Part shown: positions 1 to 12,365 of the stretch, one piece after another
Layout of the letters: every line of letters begins with the position of its first letter
Numbering within the stretch: position 1 is the stretch's first letter
Assembly (NCBI GenBank): GCA_947034895.1
Contig: OX344763.1
Coordinates: forward strand, 38,625,025 to 38,689,024
DNA length: 64,000 nucleotides
Reading direction: 5' to 3'
Source of the DNA: Rhytidiadelphus loreus
Lineage: Eukaryota > Streptophyta > Bryopsida > Hypnales > Hylocomiaceae
Notes under the pieces: model-generated
The model's database searches: none
Told to the model about the DNA's origin: nothing
The model's input: only the letters and a program-made list of their open reading frames with translations
Program-made: the position numbers and the translations under genes

Positions 1-1
1 T

Positions 2-1441
2 CACGGAAAATCAAGATGCAACTCATCCATTCCTCCGACCTCTGATAAAATCACAAACACTCCAAGACCAGGACGGCCGCATGTTCCACTCCCAAGGAAG
101 TTGTTCTTGCAACTCGACAATTCCGCAAAGGACAATAAGAATCGGTTCCTCATGGCATTCTGCTCATTACTCACTGCCAGGCGCATCTTTAAGGAAGTAA
201 CTGTTGGCTTCCTTATTGTTGGTCATACGCACGAAGACATTGACGCGCACTTCAGTTATATGTCCAAGCTAATCAAGAGAAAGAACACTTACGTTCTTGC
301 AGATCTAATGAAGGCGTTCATGGATTCGCAGAAGACTGTAGCCTTCATCCCGGAGTTCGTTCAGGAGGTGGCGGACTTCAAATCCTACCTAAAGGGATTC
401 CATCATGATGGGGTCAACAAGATCGTGGGACTCGGGGATAAGCATCTCTTCAAATTCTACGTAGAAGAGTCGGGAAATGATCGAGGATGGCCGGTCATGA
501 GGTACAAAAAAAGGACAACGGATTCTTCGTGGCTTCCTCCTGGACCACCGGTGAAAATGTGGACAACTAACGCTTCAGGGGGACCGGCACTTCCACAGGG
601 GGATCCTCGACCTGTTCCGTTCAAGGCACTCTGGGGTAACGTCCACATAAATCCCAGGAAACGGAACGTAGACAAAGAAGTGGCCAGGGCAAGCGAATGC
701 AATGAGAAACAGTGCTTCATCAAAAATGGAATAGCGAAGTACATCGAATTCTGGAAATCGGGAATGGCCAGAAACAAGCGATACGCAGAGGAAATGGTAG
801 GTTGTGTGTCATATTGGGAAAGAATTCTGTCGGAGATTAGTAAGCCGCTGCCCGCAACACCCACGTTGCTGCAGGAAGGATTCTGGCCGATGTCTGACTG
901 GACAAGAGATCACGGATCCGCATGTCGCGATGAGGGGGCGGATCCTAATAATCCGACTGACACGACTCCGGAGGACGACTTGGAACCTTCTCCATACTGC
1001 GGGCCTGTGAAGGATAGGCCGAGGTTGACCTTTAATCCATTCAGGGATGTTCTGCTTGGAGATTTTGTTCTCTGCCGACCATGCCACAACAATTATCTGC
1101 CGGTTTGGCTGGGGCAGGTACTAGAGTGTGTGGACATGACTCCTGGGCCATCGTATGGAAACTTCAAGCTAGAATGGTGGACTCCAATGAAAGCCAAGAG
1201 GGAAGGAAAGGCTGTTGTGGCGAGGGAGTGTTGGACCCGTAGATGGCATAAGGAACTCTGTCTTCCGCAAGTAGTTCATGTCAACATTGTCTTGTACTCG
1301 CACCGCATGCCCTCGCATGCGAAGAATGGACCGCCAACATCTCATGTTATTCCGGAAGCCTCGGTTATTGCTGCAATTGCTAATCTGGAGGCTACCGGGG
1401 AAGCTATTGACAAAGATGTTGATGAAGAGGGAGATGACTAA
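2..1441 (+). CDS. DUF7869-type protein, 3' part only (probably transposon-derived)
   Basis: The frame is open from the first bases of the window, so the 5' end lies outside it; 479 codons are visible before the TAA at 1439-1441. Counting from base 2, residues 35-48 read FLQLDNSAKDNKNR and residues 69-85 read GFLIVGHTHEDIDAHFS. The pair LDN..(D/E)NKN and GHTHEDID is the signature I know from DUF7869 proteins, which are multicopy in some non-seed plants and algae and usually lie in repeats. The spaced D, D, H and E/D residues look like an RNase H-fold (DDE-type) catalytic core; that is inference, as the family has no assigned function known to me. The C-terminal third has no recognised domain and ends in an acidic tail (KDVDEEGDD). 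There is no frameshift or stop in the visible part, so the copy may be recent. The 19-bp palindromes just downstream support a mobile-element origin. Confidence 0.65.
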   Translation, partial: HGKSRCNSSIPPTSDKITNTPRPGRPHVPLPRKLFLQLDNSAKDNKNRFLMAFCSLLTARRIFKEVTVGFLIVGHTHEDIDAHFSYMSKLIKRKNTYVLADLMKAFMDSQKTVAFIPEFVQEVADFKSYLKGFHHDGVNKIVGLGDKHLFKFYVEESGNDRGWPVMRYKKRTTDSSWLPPGPPVKMWTTNASGGPALPQGDPRPVPFKALWGNVHINPRKRNVDKEVARASECNEKQCFIKNGIAKYIEFWKSGMARNKRYAEEMVGCVSYWERILSEISKPLPATPTLLQEGFWPMSDWTRDHGSACRDEGADPNNPTDTTPEDDLEPSPYCGPVKDRPRLTFNPFRDVLLGDFVLCRPCHNNYLPVWLGQVLECVDMTPGPSYGNFKLEWWTPMKAKREGKAVVARECWTRRWHKELCLPQVVHVNIVLYSHRMPSHAKNGPPTSHVIPEASVIAAIANLEATGEAIDKDVDEEGDD

Positions 1442-1462
1442 CGCCACGTCTCTTCTGTGTGC

Positions 1463-2019
1463 TATCAGCTGCCCGCCGATAAACCCCTGATATGTTCGAT
1501 GAATGCTTACCACAGTGCTGGTCGGGTCAGAACCAACAATCGGGAGGTGGTGTCGGCTGCCAGCCGATAGGAGTGACACTGCTCAGTATTGATAGCACCG
1601 TTCTGTCACCAGAAAAATCTTGTTTTCATGGGCTCTACCCAGATGTCCAGTTCACTTCTTCTCAGTTTCGGTCAGGAGGAGACTAGCCTCATGTCTGCAA
1701 TCTCTTTATTCTACGCAATTGCTTTTGCCTTTACTATCGGCTGCCCGCCGACACAAATTGCGCATCTGAATAATGCAACATTAGCTTAGACATTTTTAGA
1801 CGTTCTCATATCCGGTCTGCCTCTATTGCTGGAATTGCATAGAATTTGTACATGTCAATTTTGAATTTAAATGAAGCTCCGCTGCGCGGCATTTTGAAAA
1901 TGTTTCTATTCTTTATGCTACCAAACATGCTCACTTCTCATGCTCTAGGATGGGGATTGCACTGTTTTGTAATGTCTACGTACGAGACTCTGGACCCTCT
2001 TATCGGCTGCCAGCTGATA
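1463..2019. repeat. Four copies of a 19-bp imperfect palindrome
   Basis: The copies lie at 1463-1481 (TATCAGCTGCCCGCCGATA), 1551-1569 (TGTCGGCTGCCAGCCGATA), 1735-1753 (TATCGGCTGCCCGCCGACA) and 2001-2019 (TATCGGCTGCCAGCTGATA). Each is a near-dyad of the form TATCGGCTGNCAGCCGATA. Partial versions appear near 2251-2263 and 2570-2582. They follow directly on the DUF7869-type gene. Sub-terminal repeats bound by transposase are typical of CACTA and related plant transposons, so these are probably protein-binding sites of the same element; that role is inference. No terminal inverted repeat was found to close the element on this side. Confidence 0.7.
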
Positions 2020-2595
2020 CATGTAAAGAGGCTGGAGTTGTCTTGTGTTTAGGATTTGCATAGGAAATGATAGGATTTGTACTATGGATATGCCTTTCCT
2101 GGGGTTCCACGGTTATAGGTACCGCTTCTAATATCACAAGGTTGCATTTGTAATTCATTAATTTTAATACTTCCAAGTCCATTAAAATCAAATTGTCTGA
2201 CATTAATCCATTTTGAGCAAACCAATGGAGCAGGATATAAAATGTGTTGGTGGGCCGCCGACACTTTTCCATCGTTGTTTTCAGTTTCTTCACATTTTCG
2301 AGGTCATTGTGCACTATCAATTTGTCCATATTTGGTGTAATTGTCCATAATTAGTTAAATATGGGTTTTTTGCAAAAATACTAAACACTTCAAAACTTTA
2401 AAAATCAAAGCTCCGTTGTGGTAAACAAACCAAGGGAAATTTAAAACAACGTTTTAGATAAGGTTAGTTCACAACATTAGTCAAAAATCATTAGGTGAGA
2501 CATTAAATGGGATTCAGCCATCGGGGAGGGCTGTGAGTTCCCTAGTCGAAACTAGTCTGAAACCCGCCGATACCCGCCGTTCCCCACCTGTGTTG

Positions 2596-2975
2596 ACCTG
2601 GCCAAGTGACTGCCACTCTGCCAGGTCATAGTTTAAAAATTAAAAAAAATTAACTTTGTTTTTCATTTTAAAGACTTAAATTTTTTTTTTTTTTTTTTGA
2701 AGAAAAAAAAAATCTGCCGTCGCATTCGATGGGGTTCCCGGGGAACGGAGCTAGAAATGGGTGCCGAAACGGCCCTCTAACCCCCCGGAATCTCATCTAA
2801 TGTTTTAGGGGTCTGGGAGATTGCAAATTCATGGGGAGTTCACGAACTGTGAATTTTTTGTAAACTGTAATCTGACATGGCCAGGAGGCGGCCACGTTAG
2901 ATATTAATATTTTATTAATATTTTAATATATTTTTTCAAAAAATAATAATCTTTTAATAATTTTTAAAATTATTT

Positions 2976-3065
<90 letters not shown>
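2596..3065. repeat. Hairpin-forming sequences with poly-A/T and an (AT)n tract
   Basis: A short dyad lies at 2596-2632 (TGACCTGG ... CCAGGTCA) and a second at about 2871-2904 (ATCTGACATGGCC ... GGCCACGTTAGAT, two mismatches). Homopolymer A/T runs lie at 2680-2711. An uninterrupted (TA)n microsatellite runs from 2981 to 3065. The second dyad followed by (AT)n recurs at 7080-7219, and a related dyad lies at 43811-43836, so this is a dispersed repeat. Between the dyads, at 2712-2790, there is a short GC-rich island with no recognisable gene. Confidence 0.55.
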
Positions 3066-3068
<3 letters not shown>

Positions 3069-6000
3069 ATTTTTTTTTAATATTTTTAAATTCTGACTAT
3101 ACTGTGTTGTTCACAACAAGGGGAACAACCTTGAAACAGGCTTCTATGGACACGTTAGTGCACTCAAGTTAGTCCAATCACTTATTAGTACAAATTAAAC
3201 GAAAAATACAAACAAATTAGTATGACTTCTTCTATGTGTACAACCAAAGAAAATACAAAAAAATAGTATAACCACTCAAAACTCCACACTAAAGGTCCTT
3301 CTAAGCCGCTAACAGCATTGCCAAGGTACAAAGGGGGGTTGCTTTAGAATTAGTACAAGAAGATAAATAAATCCAAACTTCAAACAAAACTCAAACAAGT
3401 TAGTAACAAATATCAAATAAAGTTGTAAGATTTGAAGGGATCCCAATGTCCTTCAAAGCTTGTCAAAATAACAATAGTGGAGCTTAAAATGCTCCGTAAA
3501 CACAAACGTTTGGTAATTTGGCTCAAAATGGCCAAAAATTACACTAACTTTCCTAAAATTGGCAATTTTTTTAAGATATTGGTAATGATAATTTACCTTT
3601 TCTTGAATTTTTGGATCAATTATGTGCATCATGAACTCTAATCTTTCAATAAAAAGATTGAAATCAAAAATGCATTTTATAGCTATGAAATATAAATTAA
3701 ATTCATGCATTGCCCAATTCAACAAATGTTTCAAATGCAAGAACATCAAGATGTAACAATGGTCCATATTGCAAGTCATACTCTCTCTACAATGGCTAAT
3801 GCTATCTCATTCTCTCAATTCCAAAAAATAATTTCAAGTATTGTAAGAACCAACATCATTTGTAGGTTTGTCAAACTATTGTTATTTTAAATTTTGTAAA
3901 TGTCAATTTCCTTCAATTTTTGTTTACAACAATTTGAAATGATGTATACAAACATGCTAAGGTACAAAAAGAAAATTTGGAGTTCTAAGAAAAATTGGCA
4001 AAATAAGACAATTCCAAATCATGTTGGATAAAATTGAATTTCTGACATGGTTAACTTTGAAATTGATTTTCTTCCAAATCACAACTAATTTTTTTTTCTA
4101 ACTTCTATGGTGACATGTAGTATGTTACACACTACAACTTTGGTGTATCTACTTTTAGACTTTGTCCATTGATGTTTATGGTATCGTTGTTTGAATGAAA
4201 ACATTTCAAAATTGTATTCAATTTTATCAATCACTGAGCATTCAATCAATAACATCAAAATTCTAAGAATGATAGTAGTTTCTAAGATTTCATATCTAAA
4301 TTCACCATTAGATTATTTATTTTTTACACCTATAAATCTTTGGCTACAACCTTCACGTCAAAATATCTCATGTAAAATAAGTTTAGCCTTTATAATTTGA
4401 CTCAACAAATTCTAGAATTTCAAATAAAAGAAAGCTTCCATTGTATATGTTGATTTTTTCAAAATACTTTGTAAGGAAATCAAACTATTGAGATTTAAAT
4501 ATTATAAATATACATTTTATAAATTGTAACATATACATTAGAATATTAGATCACTTCGAAATTTTTATAATAAAAATGAAAGTTAGAATGAAAATCAATA
4601 ATAATCTATATTTTTGAATTTAAAATAATATTATTAATAGAAAACATAAAATATTCTAAAATTTTGATTCCAACACATCAAGCTTGCAGTTGCAATAATT
4701 AATTGAATTTATGAAAATTTATATAAATCTTAAATCAGAAAAGACACATGACTTATGAAACTTAATTTTCTTATTTTGAATTGTATATAAAAGTTATAAA
4801 AGTTACATATATATCATGAAAGTCACAATTGAGTACAACTAAGTTGCATCTAGGTTTAGGATCCACAGACCTTTTGTGGTGAGCTTGGATCTTTCTACCT
4901 TGGTATAAACAAATATTTCTTCATAAAATGAAAAACTAAAAATTTGATATTCATTCTAAAGTTAAAAAGGGAAATGATTATTTTTTATTTACACAAGATT
5001 TGTTTTGCTATGAATTGTAAATGTAAATCCTAACAAATCATGAAGATTTTGAGGATTTCTACATCACATTTTATTGAGGTTATTATTGAAGTGCCATTTT
5101 TGAGATAGCAAATATCAAGTATTTTCAAAGGAAGAAATACTTGCATTTTTTGAAGCCTTGAGCAATTAAATTGTAAATATAGGTTTTAAAAATCTTCTTC
5201 ATATACAAATTCAAAAGCTAATACCAAAAGCATTGATTGAATGAAAAAAAGTGTCTTTGTATTGTTCAAAAAAAACATATTTGACATATGAAACTTTCAA
5301 ACTTAAGTATGGATTTTGTGACTAGTAGAAGTCAAAGAATCCTAGAACCATTTAGGGCTTAAATTTTTATTTATAGATTTTCTTGTATTTTAAATTTACA
5401 TTCATAAGATTACTTCATAATACTTAGTATCCTCCTCAAATACATTTTTTTTTGTCAAAAATAGTACCTTACAAGAATATTTCAACTTGCACTAATTTAA
5501 AATAATTTGATTTAGAAACATCAATGTTAGACATGCTAATAGGATAAATCCTTGTATTGGTTTTAATATCCACTAGCTTAGTTTCAAATTTAATTTTGAA
5601 GATTTCAAACATGTTATTAGTTTGGTAAATTCTTATTCTAGTAAGTTATTGTGGTATATTTTTTGGATAATTCAAAATCATTATGTTCAAGACAATGAGA
5701 GTAGGGCCATTTAATTAGGTTTGAGTTGTTTATTGGACATAATTCTCTATGGAGGTGTATCTTTTGTAAATTTCAACACTACATTTGAGCATTGCCTTGA
5801 AATTTATATCCTTGTACATTTAAATTTTTAGAAAATTTTAGAAAATTTCAAGAAAATTCCAAGAAAATGGCAAGTGGTCCATATACTAATTTGAAGTTTA
5901 AGAAAATAGGTAATATCATATATACACATATAGATACACGTATATTAAATATACATTCCGCATATACAAAATAAGTTAGTTTAAATATTTGTTGGCTAAA

Positions 6001-6080
6001 ATACTTTTTTATTCCTTTAGGGAATCATTGAAAGATTCCTTTATCCATTAGATGTAACTAGTAAAGGCCAAATTCTACCA
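3066..6080. other. AT-rich intergenic DNA, no gene seen
   Basis: Only short frames without recognisable protein similarity occur here, with frequent stops in all frames. I see no RNA gene, no tandem array and no clear terminal inverted repeats. Confidence 0.6.
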
Positions 6081-6110
6081 CAAATGTCATCATTGCCTAT
6101 GTAAATATTA

Positions 6111-6260
6111 TCTTTGGTTTGAGCTCAATGTGGCTCTAGCATTTCTATCTACAAATAATATTGTTGAATATTCAATTACTGTCTTTGGCTCCAGCTCAAC
6201 GTGGCTCTAGCATTTCTACCAACAAATGTCATTATTGCCTATGCAATTTTGTCTTTGGTT
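6111..6260. repeat. Tandem duplication, about 71-bp period, two units
   Basis: The phrase TGGCTCTAGCATTTCTA occurs in both units, preceded by TCTTTGG and GCTCAA and followed by a short AC-rich stretch. The units are moderately diverged. There is no coding potential. Confidence 0.55.
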
Positions 6261-6450
6261 TTAATATTACATACTTAGTCATTCATGTTATATGTTTACA
6301 TCATTTGACCACTTCAATTTTTATACCATCTTGGAAGTATTTTCATATAAGAAGGTGAGTCCTTATTTTTTACTCATAATATCCATAGTATTTGTCATGT
6401 TTGGGTGCCTTGATTGTAAATTTGCTCCAACATTTCATGGTCTATATTAT

Positions 6451-6748
6451 TTTCAAGAATAATATCTAAACTTTAAGAGTATGATTATAAACTCTAGTGC
6501 ATACATGTGATACAATACCTTAACAAAAGGTGCACATAGTCAGTAAACTTCATCTCCAAACTAAGTCTTCACCATCAATTAATCTTAAATACCTACTACA
6601 ACTCTCTTAAGGATGGTGAGAAGGATCAAACAACATCTCTATACGACTCTCCCTCTTCAATCTCAATCCCATTGTACTATGTGACAATGAAAGTGACAAG
6701 AATAGAGATATAGAACTTACGACCTCAACAACATCATGACATGTATAA
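6451..6748 (+). repeat. R1 dispersed repeat, copy a
   Basis: One of six related segments of about 300 bp in the window. Shared landmarks, in order: a start like CAAGAATAATATC.AAACT, the phrase AAAAGGTGCAC, the phrase AAGTCTTCACCAT, GGTGAGAAGGAT, a pyrimidine-rich block ending CCCATT, ATGTGACA..GAAAGTGACA, and CCTCAACAACATCATGACA. No terminal inverted repeats or target duplication were recognised. It is non-coding. Confidence 0.65.
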
Positions 6749-6867
6749 AGGAACTTAGTCCATTGTAGTCAGATGACCCATAGTAGACATTTAGAAAATG
6801 ACTCCACTTATGGGGGGTTTCAACATGTGAGATTTTGGCCACAATGCATGTCTTACATGATAGTATT

Positions 6868-7129
6868 AGAATGATTAGTGATTTCATTAGGAACGTTCCA
6901 AGTTTTCAGTGTGAATTCATTGTAAAAATTGACTTTTTAGGCCTTCTATGTTAGAAAATATTATGATTGCTTTAGCCAAACAAAATGAGAACCATGGATT
7001 CAGATTTTGTTGCATTAGGGGAGATTTCTTCATTTTAAGAAACTGTGAGTTCTCGAATTGCGGGAACTGTGGGAACATTGATCTAACATGACTAGGAGAC
7101 GACAATGTCAGATATAATTTTTTAATATA

Positions 7130-7223
<94 letters not shown>

Positions 7224-7400
7224 TTATTTATTTTTTAAATTTATTTTAAATCTAAAATTTTAAAATTTTATTATTATAATATTCTGACTGAAATCTCCTC
7301 TAATAGTTCTAAGGGAGACTACACTCTTTTGAGCCATGATGCACTGAACACTTCAAAAATTCATAGTAAATTCATACTTTGTCAAAAAAAACTTGATTTC
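6868..7400 (+). repeat. Dispersed repeat shared with 57.5-57.8 kb, interrupted by a TIR element
   Basis: The outer parts (6868-6980 and 7337-7400) match 57507-57630 and 57702-57770, for example the blocks around GAATTCATTGTA and TTTTTAGGCCTTC. The middle is an insertion. It has inverted ends ATTAGGGGAGATTTC (7014-7028) and GAAATCTCCTCTAAT (7290-7304), 14 of 15 matching. Inside it are a hairpin ATCTAACATGACT..GACAATGTCAGAT (7081-7113) and an (AT)n tract at 7133-7219. No clear target duplication was seen, so the transposon class is open. Confidence 0.55.
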
Positions 7401-7552
7401 AATTGCTCTTACTATTTCTCATACCTGAGCTCATACATGTATTAATGTGGGAAAAAAATTGAAATATTTTCAGCAACGGCATGGGATCAAACTCCTTATT
7501 CTAACTACAATGGGCTGTTTTACTTTACATATTATTTAATCTATATGGTTTT

Positions 7553-7856
7553 TAGGGCTAATATCCAAACTCTAAGGAATGATATGTCTATTGTAGACCC
7601 TAGACAGTGCACTCACTTGATATACTACCCTAACAAATGTCCTAACTAAGTATTCACTAGGAACCTTCTTCTTTAAACTACGTCTTCACCATCAATTAAT
7701 CTTAAATTGAGGCTCTTTCAAAGATGAGGAGGAGGATAGAGCAATGTCTTTTAATCGCTTTCCCTCTTCCCAACCCCATTGCACCATGTGATAGTGAAAG
7801 TGACAAGTAGAGGGACATGAAACTTATTACCTCAACAACATCATGACACATGTACT
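7553..7856 (+). repeat. R1 dispersed repeat, copy b
   Basis: It carries the R1 landmarks, including CTAATATCCAAACTCTAAGG, the CTTCACCATCAATTAATC block shared with copy a, and CCTCAACAACATCATGACAC at the end. It is in direct orientation relative to copy a, 0.8 kb away. Confidence 0.6.
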
Positions 7857-10109
7857 CTTACTACTTACTATTGTCTTTTCACTATATATTTAGGGTTACA
7901 TTGCGTATGTTAAGGGTCATATATAACACTTTTAACTTTTTGCTATAGCTATGTGTCATCACTTTAGTACCTACCTTTAGTATTAAGCGAGCACAATTAA
8001 GTTCTTAGTGTTTAAATGGAATGTTATCCTAATTGGGTGTCTAGTTGTGTTCCATTGTGCCTTCTAAACAATGGATCTTTCTATTTGTCTATTAAATACA
8101 AATTGCAAAATAAACCAACTAAAACAAAAAACATAACCAATTTTTTACCATACAACCGAATTAATTAAGACTATTGTGGTTTTTGAAGCAAGAGTTTACA
8201 ATCGCAAACTATCAATCCTAAGTTAATATCAGATCATACCATTTTCAGAAACATAAAATTTTTCAAAGTTGATGTTCCTAAAGAAAGTTATGATAGGATG
8301 AAGTTTAGCCTTTGGAAGAGTAATTTAAACTTCATCCATCGTTTTCTAACCACTCCTAAACTCAAATTGACTTTAGATTTTTGTTGTGATATTAAGTTCA
8401 AATCTAATATCTAAACCCTAAGCTTGGCTTTGGATAGAAAGACTTTTCCTAAGTTCATCTAAATCTCATTCTAAACTTCATCTATTGATTTCTCATAGAG
8501 TTTAATTTAGTTTACAATTTAAAACTATAAATTTTGGAGAAGGATTCTAAATCACAAGCAAATTGTGCCATTGGCTTCAAAAGGCCACTTTTAAATATTG
8601 AAACACCCCCTCTCCTTTTCTCTTCGTGAGAAAGTCATTGAAATCTAGCACCAACTTAAAACTCAAATGTTGCAAACTCCAACTTTTGGAGATTACCTTT
8701 TGTAAAAAAAGTAAATAGGCTAGGCTCTATTGGATTTACAAGGGAGTAAGAAAAGACCCTTCTTTGACTTCATTCCGATTTTTTATGCTCTTGAAACGCT
8801 AATCAACTCCACTAAAAATCTTCAATTTTGCTAATTTTGAAGAATCTTGCCAGTTCGAGTACTTTTGAGTGTCCAAATGTGATGAAATTTTTTGGAGCAT
8901 GTTATTAGTATAAAAAAAGTTATAATAATTTTTAGTAAGATTTTATTGCAACCTAAATAATCTCTAAGAATTTGCCATTATATGTTTGAGTAGTTGACTA
9001 TTTAGAAGAAGATCTTGTGAAAGTTAGAAAGTTATGGAAATTTTTATGAAACCTCATGGAATTATACAGAAGATGTGTACGCTCATATATTTATTTTTCA
9101 CATTTGAAGAAGGAGAATAAAATTCCACTATCTCTTTTAATTATTGATGAACCAAGTGATGAACAGAGAATGTTTCACACAAAAGAAAATCTTAGCAAAC
9201 TGATTTTGTTGTTGGGTTCCTAGTGTGATTTTAACCTTAGAAAATTGTACTTTTGCCATACTTAGATACCCTCCACTAGTCTTTCTTGAGTCTGTGTCAC
9301 TTGTAGACTAACAATTGAGGTTTAAATTATTTCTCAGTTCTAACAAAGAAATTGAACCTATTTTTGAAAATTGACTTAGGGATCTCATTGGGGCTCCTTC
9401 AAACCATTTTAGCTAGAATGAGTCACATGCATAGTATGTTTAGGTAGTTTGAACACGATTCACTCAATATTCACAATTTTTACAACTTCTAGGTTTCTAC
9501 CCTATTCACATGCGGGATTTTGGTTTGTTTTAGGTATAACACTCTATTTTGAACCAAATATCATATTGTCATGTAACATACCTAATTTGGTTTAACACTC
9601 TATTTTGAGCTTTTGGCATCATAACTTAATCGGGAACTTGATAACAAATTTATCACAATGGACTTTTTTGGAATTCCCTTTGATTGTTTTGGAGATTCTA
9701 TATTTTTTCCTTACTAGTTTCTGCTAGTTTTTATGTTTTCCGGTGCTCGAATGTCATGTGGAGGGTATCTTCAAAGAATTCCTATACAAAAATAAATCGT
9801 GGTTTTTTCTGCAAGAATTTTCATAAATTATCTTCAAATTCCTTGTGTGCAATCGAAATTGGTAAACATTGTAACACATTCACACATCTTACATTTCAAA
9901 GTTGTTTCCACCTAATATTTGGTAGATTTTACAAGATGCAATTGTCTCATATTGATTGTCAAGGGTTTCATGAGGTTGGATACATAAGACTTGTAAGCTG
10001 TCAATCTCCTTGACAATGAATTTCATTCACAAAAATTTAACATTTCTAGAATTTGAATATTTTAGAAACCTACAAAGTTTTATAATATATGAAAATAATT
10101 GTAAAATGT
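7857..10109. other. AT-rich intergenic DNA, no gene seen
   Basis: Frames are short and unrecognised. The longest, at 9684-10013 (+), has no family signature, no supported start context and no neighbouring exons, and I do not call it. No RNA gene or tandem array is visible. Confidence 0.55.
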
Positions 10110-10113
10110 TTAA

Positions 10114-10673
10114 CCCCCTTTAAGTTCCTTGGCTACGTTTTCACCAAAAACGCTCCAAAACTGCCATTTCTAATACAAATACTACATTTTTGAACACATG
10201 TTACCATAGGATCTTGTAGTGTGCTAGTTTGAGAATTTGTGGAAAAATTTCAAAAATGTCTACCATGTAGATTGCAAGATATCAACGTTGAAGTGACAAA
10301 AATCTTTTAGGGGGCAATGTAAAAAATAGGGCAGCTACTCTTCACAAGGTCACATTTGTATGAAAAAATGTCCCAAGTGGTAGTGCTTCTTTGGATTCAT
10401 TTTTCAAGTCAAGTTGACTACATGCTTGAAAATTTTAGATCATTTGGAATTGTACAATAATTTTTTTATCTACTCGGTTGATAAAAAAACCTATATATCA
10501 TACAATACTTTTTGAACCATGTAGTCAAAAATTATGAAAATTGTTGGGTCTTATGGATACTCATCATCCCCATGTTGTGTGAAAGTTTTAAAGAAAAAAG
10601 ATAAAATCTCCATTTGTAGTGAGTTGCTAGAATTTTTTATGTTGCCAAAAAATGCAACTTGGTCTTTTAGAGA
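10114..10673. mobile_element. TTAA-flanked miniature transposon 1 (piggyBac-like target)
   Basis: TTAA lies at 10110-10113 and at 10674-10677. The left end is CCCCCTTTAAGTTCCTTGG and the right end TTGGTCTTTTAGAGA, a degenerate inverted pair. Internal blocks such as ACGCTCCAAAACTGCCATTT, AGATTGCAAGATAT, CACAAGGTCACATTT and TGTTGCCAAAAAATGC recur in the copies at 46.6 and 53.3 kb. There is no transposase frame, so it is non-autonomous. It is older than the other copies, judging by its end divergence. Confidence 0.6.
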
Positions 10674-10679
10674 TTAAAC

Positions 10680-11440
10680 AAATGAAATCTACATACTATT
10701 GATATTTTGAACTCTTCAAATCTAGAGAAGGGCTAAGATCAAAAAATTTGAAATGTACAAATCAATGAGATTGAAATTCAAAATCTACATATGAATTAGA
10801 TTTGAGCCTCCAAAGTCTACAAACCATATTGATTATATGCACTTAGATCTACATTAAAGCTAGATAATAGAAGCATAAATCTACATTCAAGAATATTGAA
10901 TTTCATAAATTAAGTTGATTTTGAGGCTCAAATAACATTGAAAAATGCATAGATTTTCCTTGTAATAAATTTTCCTTTCTCACCTTTTCCTCTGACAGTC
11001 ACATCCCCTATGAACATCAATTTGTAATACTTGCATATTTCTTTAGAGGGGATCTTTAGTGCAATACGGGTAAGGTTTCAAGAAAACTTCCTTGTGTATA
11101 TAATCATTCTATGTAATTATTTGGATGTACACTAAGGTAGACTTTGAATTGTGATCAACTCAAGGACTTGTTGTAAGAAGAGAGCTCACAAAGCAACATG
11201 GATTGCCAAAATTGGACAACAAGAAAATGTAAGATCTATGTATGTCATTACATTTTCAAGTTTATTTGTATAGCAATCCTCTAAACCTTCTTTGCCATCC
11301 AAGGTTCTTGGTATCTATGACATATTAAGTTGTTTCTAGGCTAAAAGATACAAACAAGAATTACATAATTCAATATTTCCAGTTTTCCACTTGTTTCCAA
11401 ATAATCACAAACTTTTGGAGTAGGAGATAACTCTCAAAAA
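10680..11440. other. AT-rich intergenic DNA, no gene seen
   Basis: No reading frame, RNA gene or repeat structure was recognised before the start of the FPF1-like duplication block. Confidence 0.5.
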
Positions 11441-11719
11441 CCTCTCAACAATTGCCTTGGAGTACCTAATTTGCAATATTGGTTTAGATGACTAGCTCCT
11501 TTTGTGCCTTTGGAGGATAAATCTTATGGACTATGTTATCCATTTTGTATTTATGGTGAAGTCTAGTTCAAGAGCCTCAGTAAGTTGAACACTTTTGTTG
11601 TCTTACAATAGTAGGATATTTATAGTTGCATTTATATCACCCAAAATTGGTAACTAGTCAAGATCAAGTACAAATATAAAAAAATCCTTCACCACTAAAT
11701 ACATAATTATTGATTTCAA

Positions 11720-12322
11720 GTATTGTGATAGCAAAATCTATAATGTTTAGGAGGTGAATACCCAAGCTTACTCTAAGTATATGATAGTGGACTTAGATCA
11801 TAGCACACCAACTTCATACACTACCTTTTGACAAAAGGTGCACCTAGTCAAGATATTCCTCCACAAACCAAGTCTTCACCATTCAAAAAATCTAGGCCAC
11901 TTACAACTCTCTCAAATGATGGTGAGAACGATGGGGTAGCTTCTCTCAACCCCTCTCCCTCTTACCAACCCCATTCCACCATGTGACAGCCAAAGTCACA
12001 AGCAAAAGGGACATAAATGGAACTTACTACCTAACTATTATCTTGACATATGGACTCTAAGTACTAGTTCCTATCCTCTTCCCACCCATACCCAAACTTC
12101 ACCCAAATAATTAAATTCCAAAGAAATTTTGCATAGATTTGTTATCTTCCATCTTCGCTTGCATTGAGTCCAAAGAAAAATCACATTTAATTGACGTCCA
12201 CAGGAAGAAGGACGATTGCCTTTACTATAAAGCTATCTCTTCATTAGCATGGCTCATATGCAGCACCTCCGTCGGTCGGTCCTCGAGTAGTAAGTTCCGG
12301 TTGAAGTTGTGTCATGATTGGA
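11720..12322 (+). pseudogene. Truncated duplicate of the FPF1-like promoter and leader
   Basis: This 0.6-kb unit repeats the sequence that follows it (12323-12930): R1 repeat copy c (about 11755-12060), the motif TTGACGTCCAC, a TATA box TATAAA at 12236-12241 and the start of the leader reading frame at 12258. Here the leader frame is broken by two stops straight after the MAHMQHLRRSVLE-like start, and the unit ends at GATTGGAGCG before any FPF1 coding sequence. It is a tandem promoter duplicate without a gene. It could still start transcription towards gene 1. Confidence 0.65.
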
Positions 12323-12365
12323 GCGTATTGTGATAGCAAACTCTAAGAATAGCAAAATCTATACT

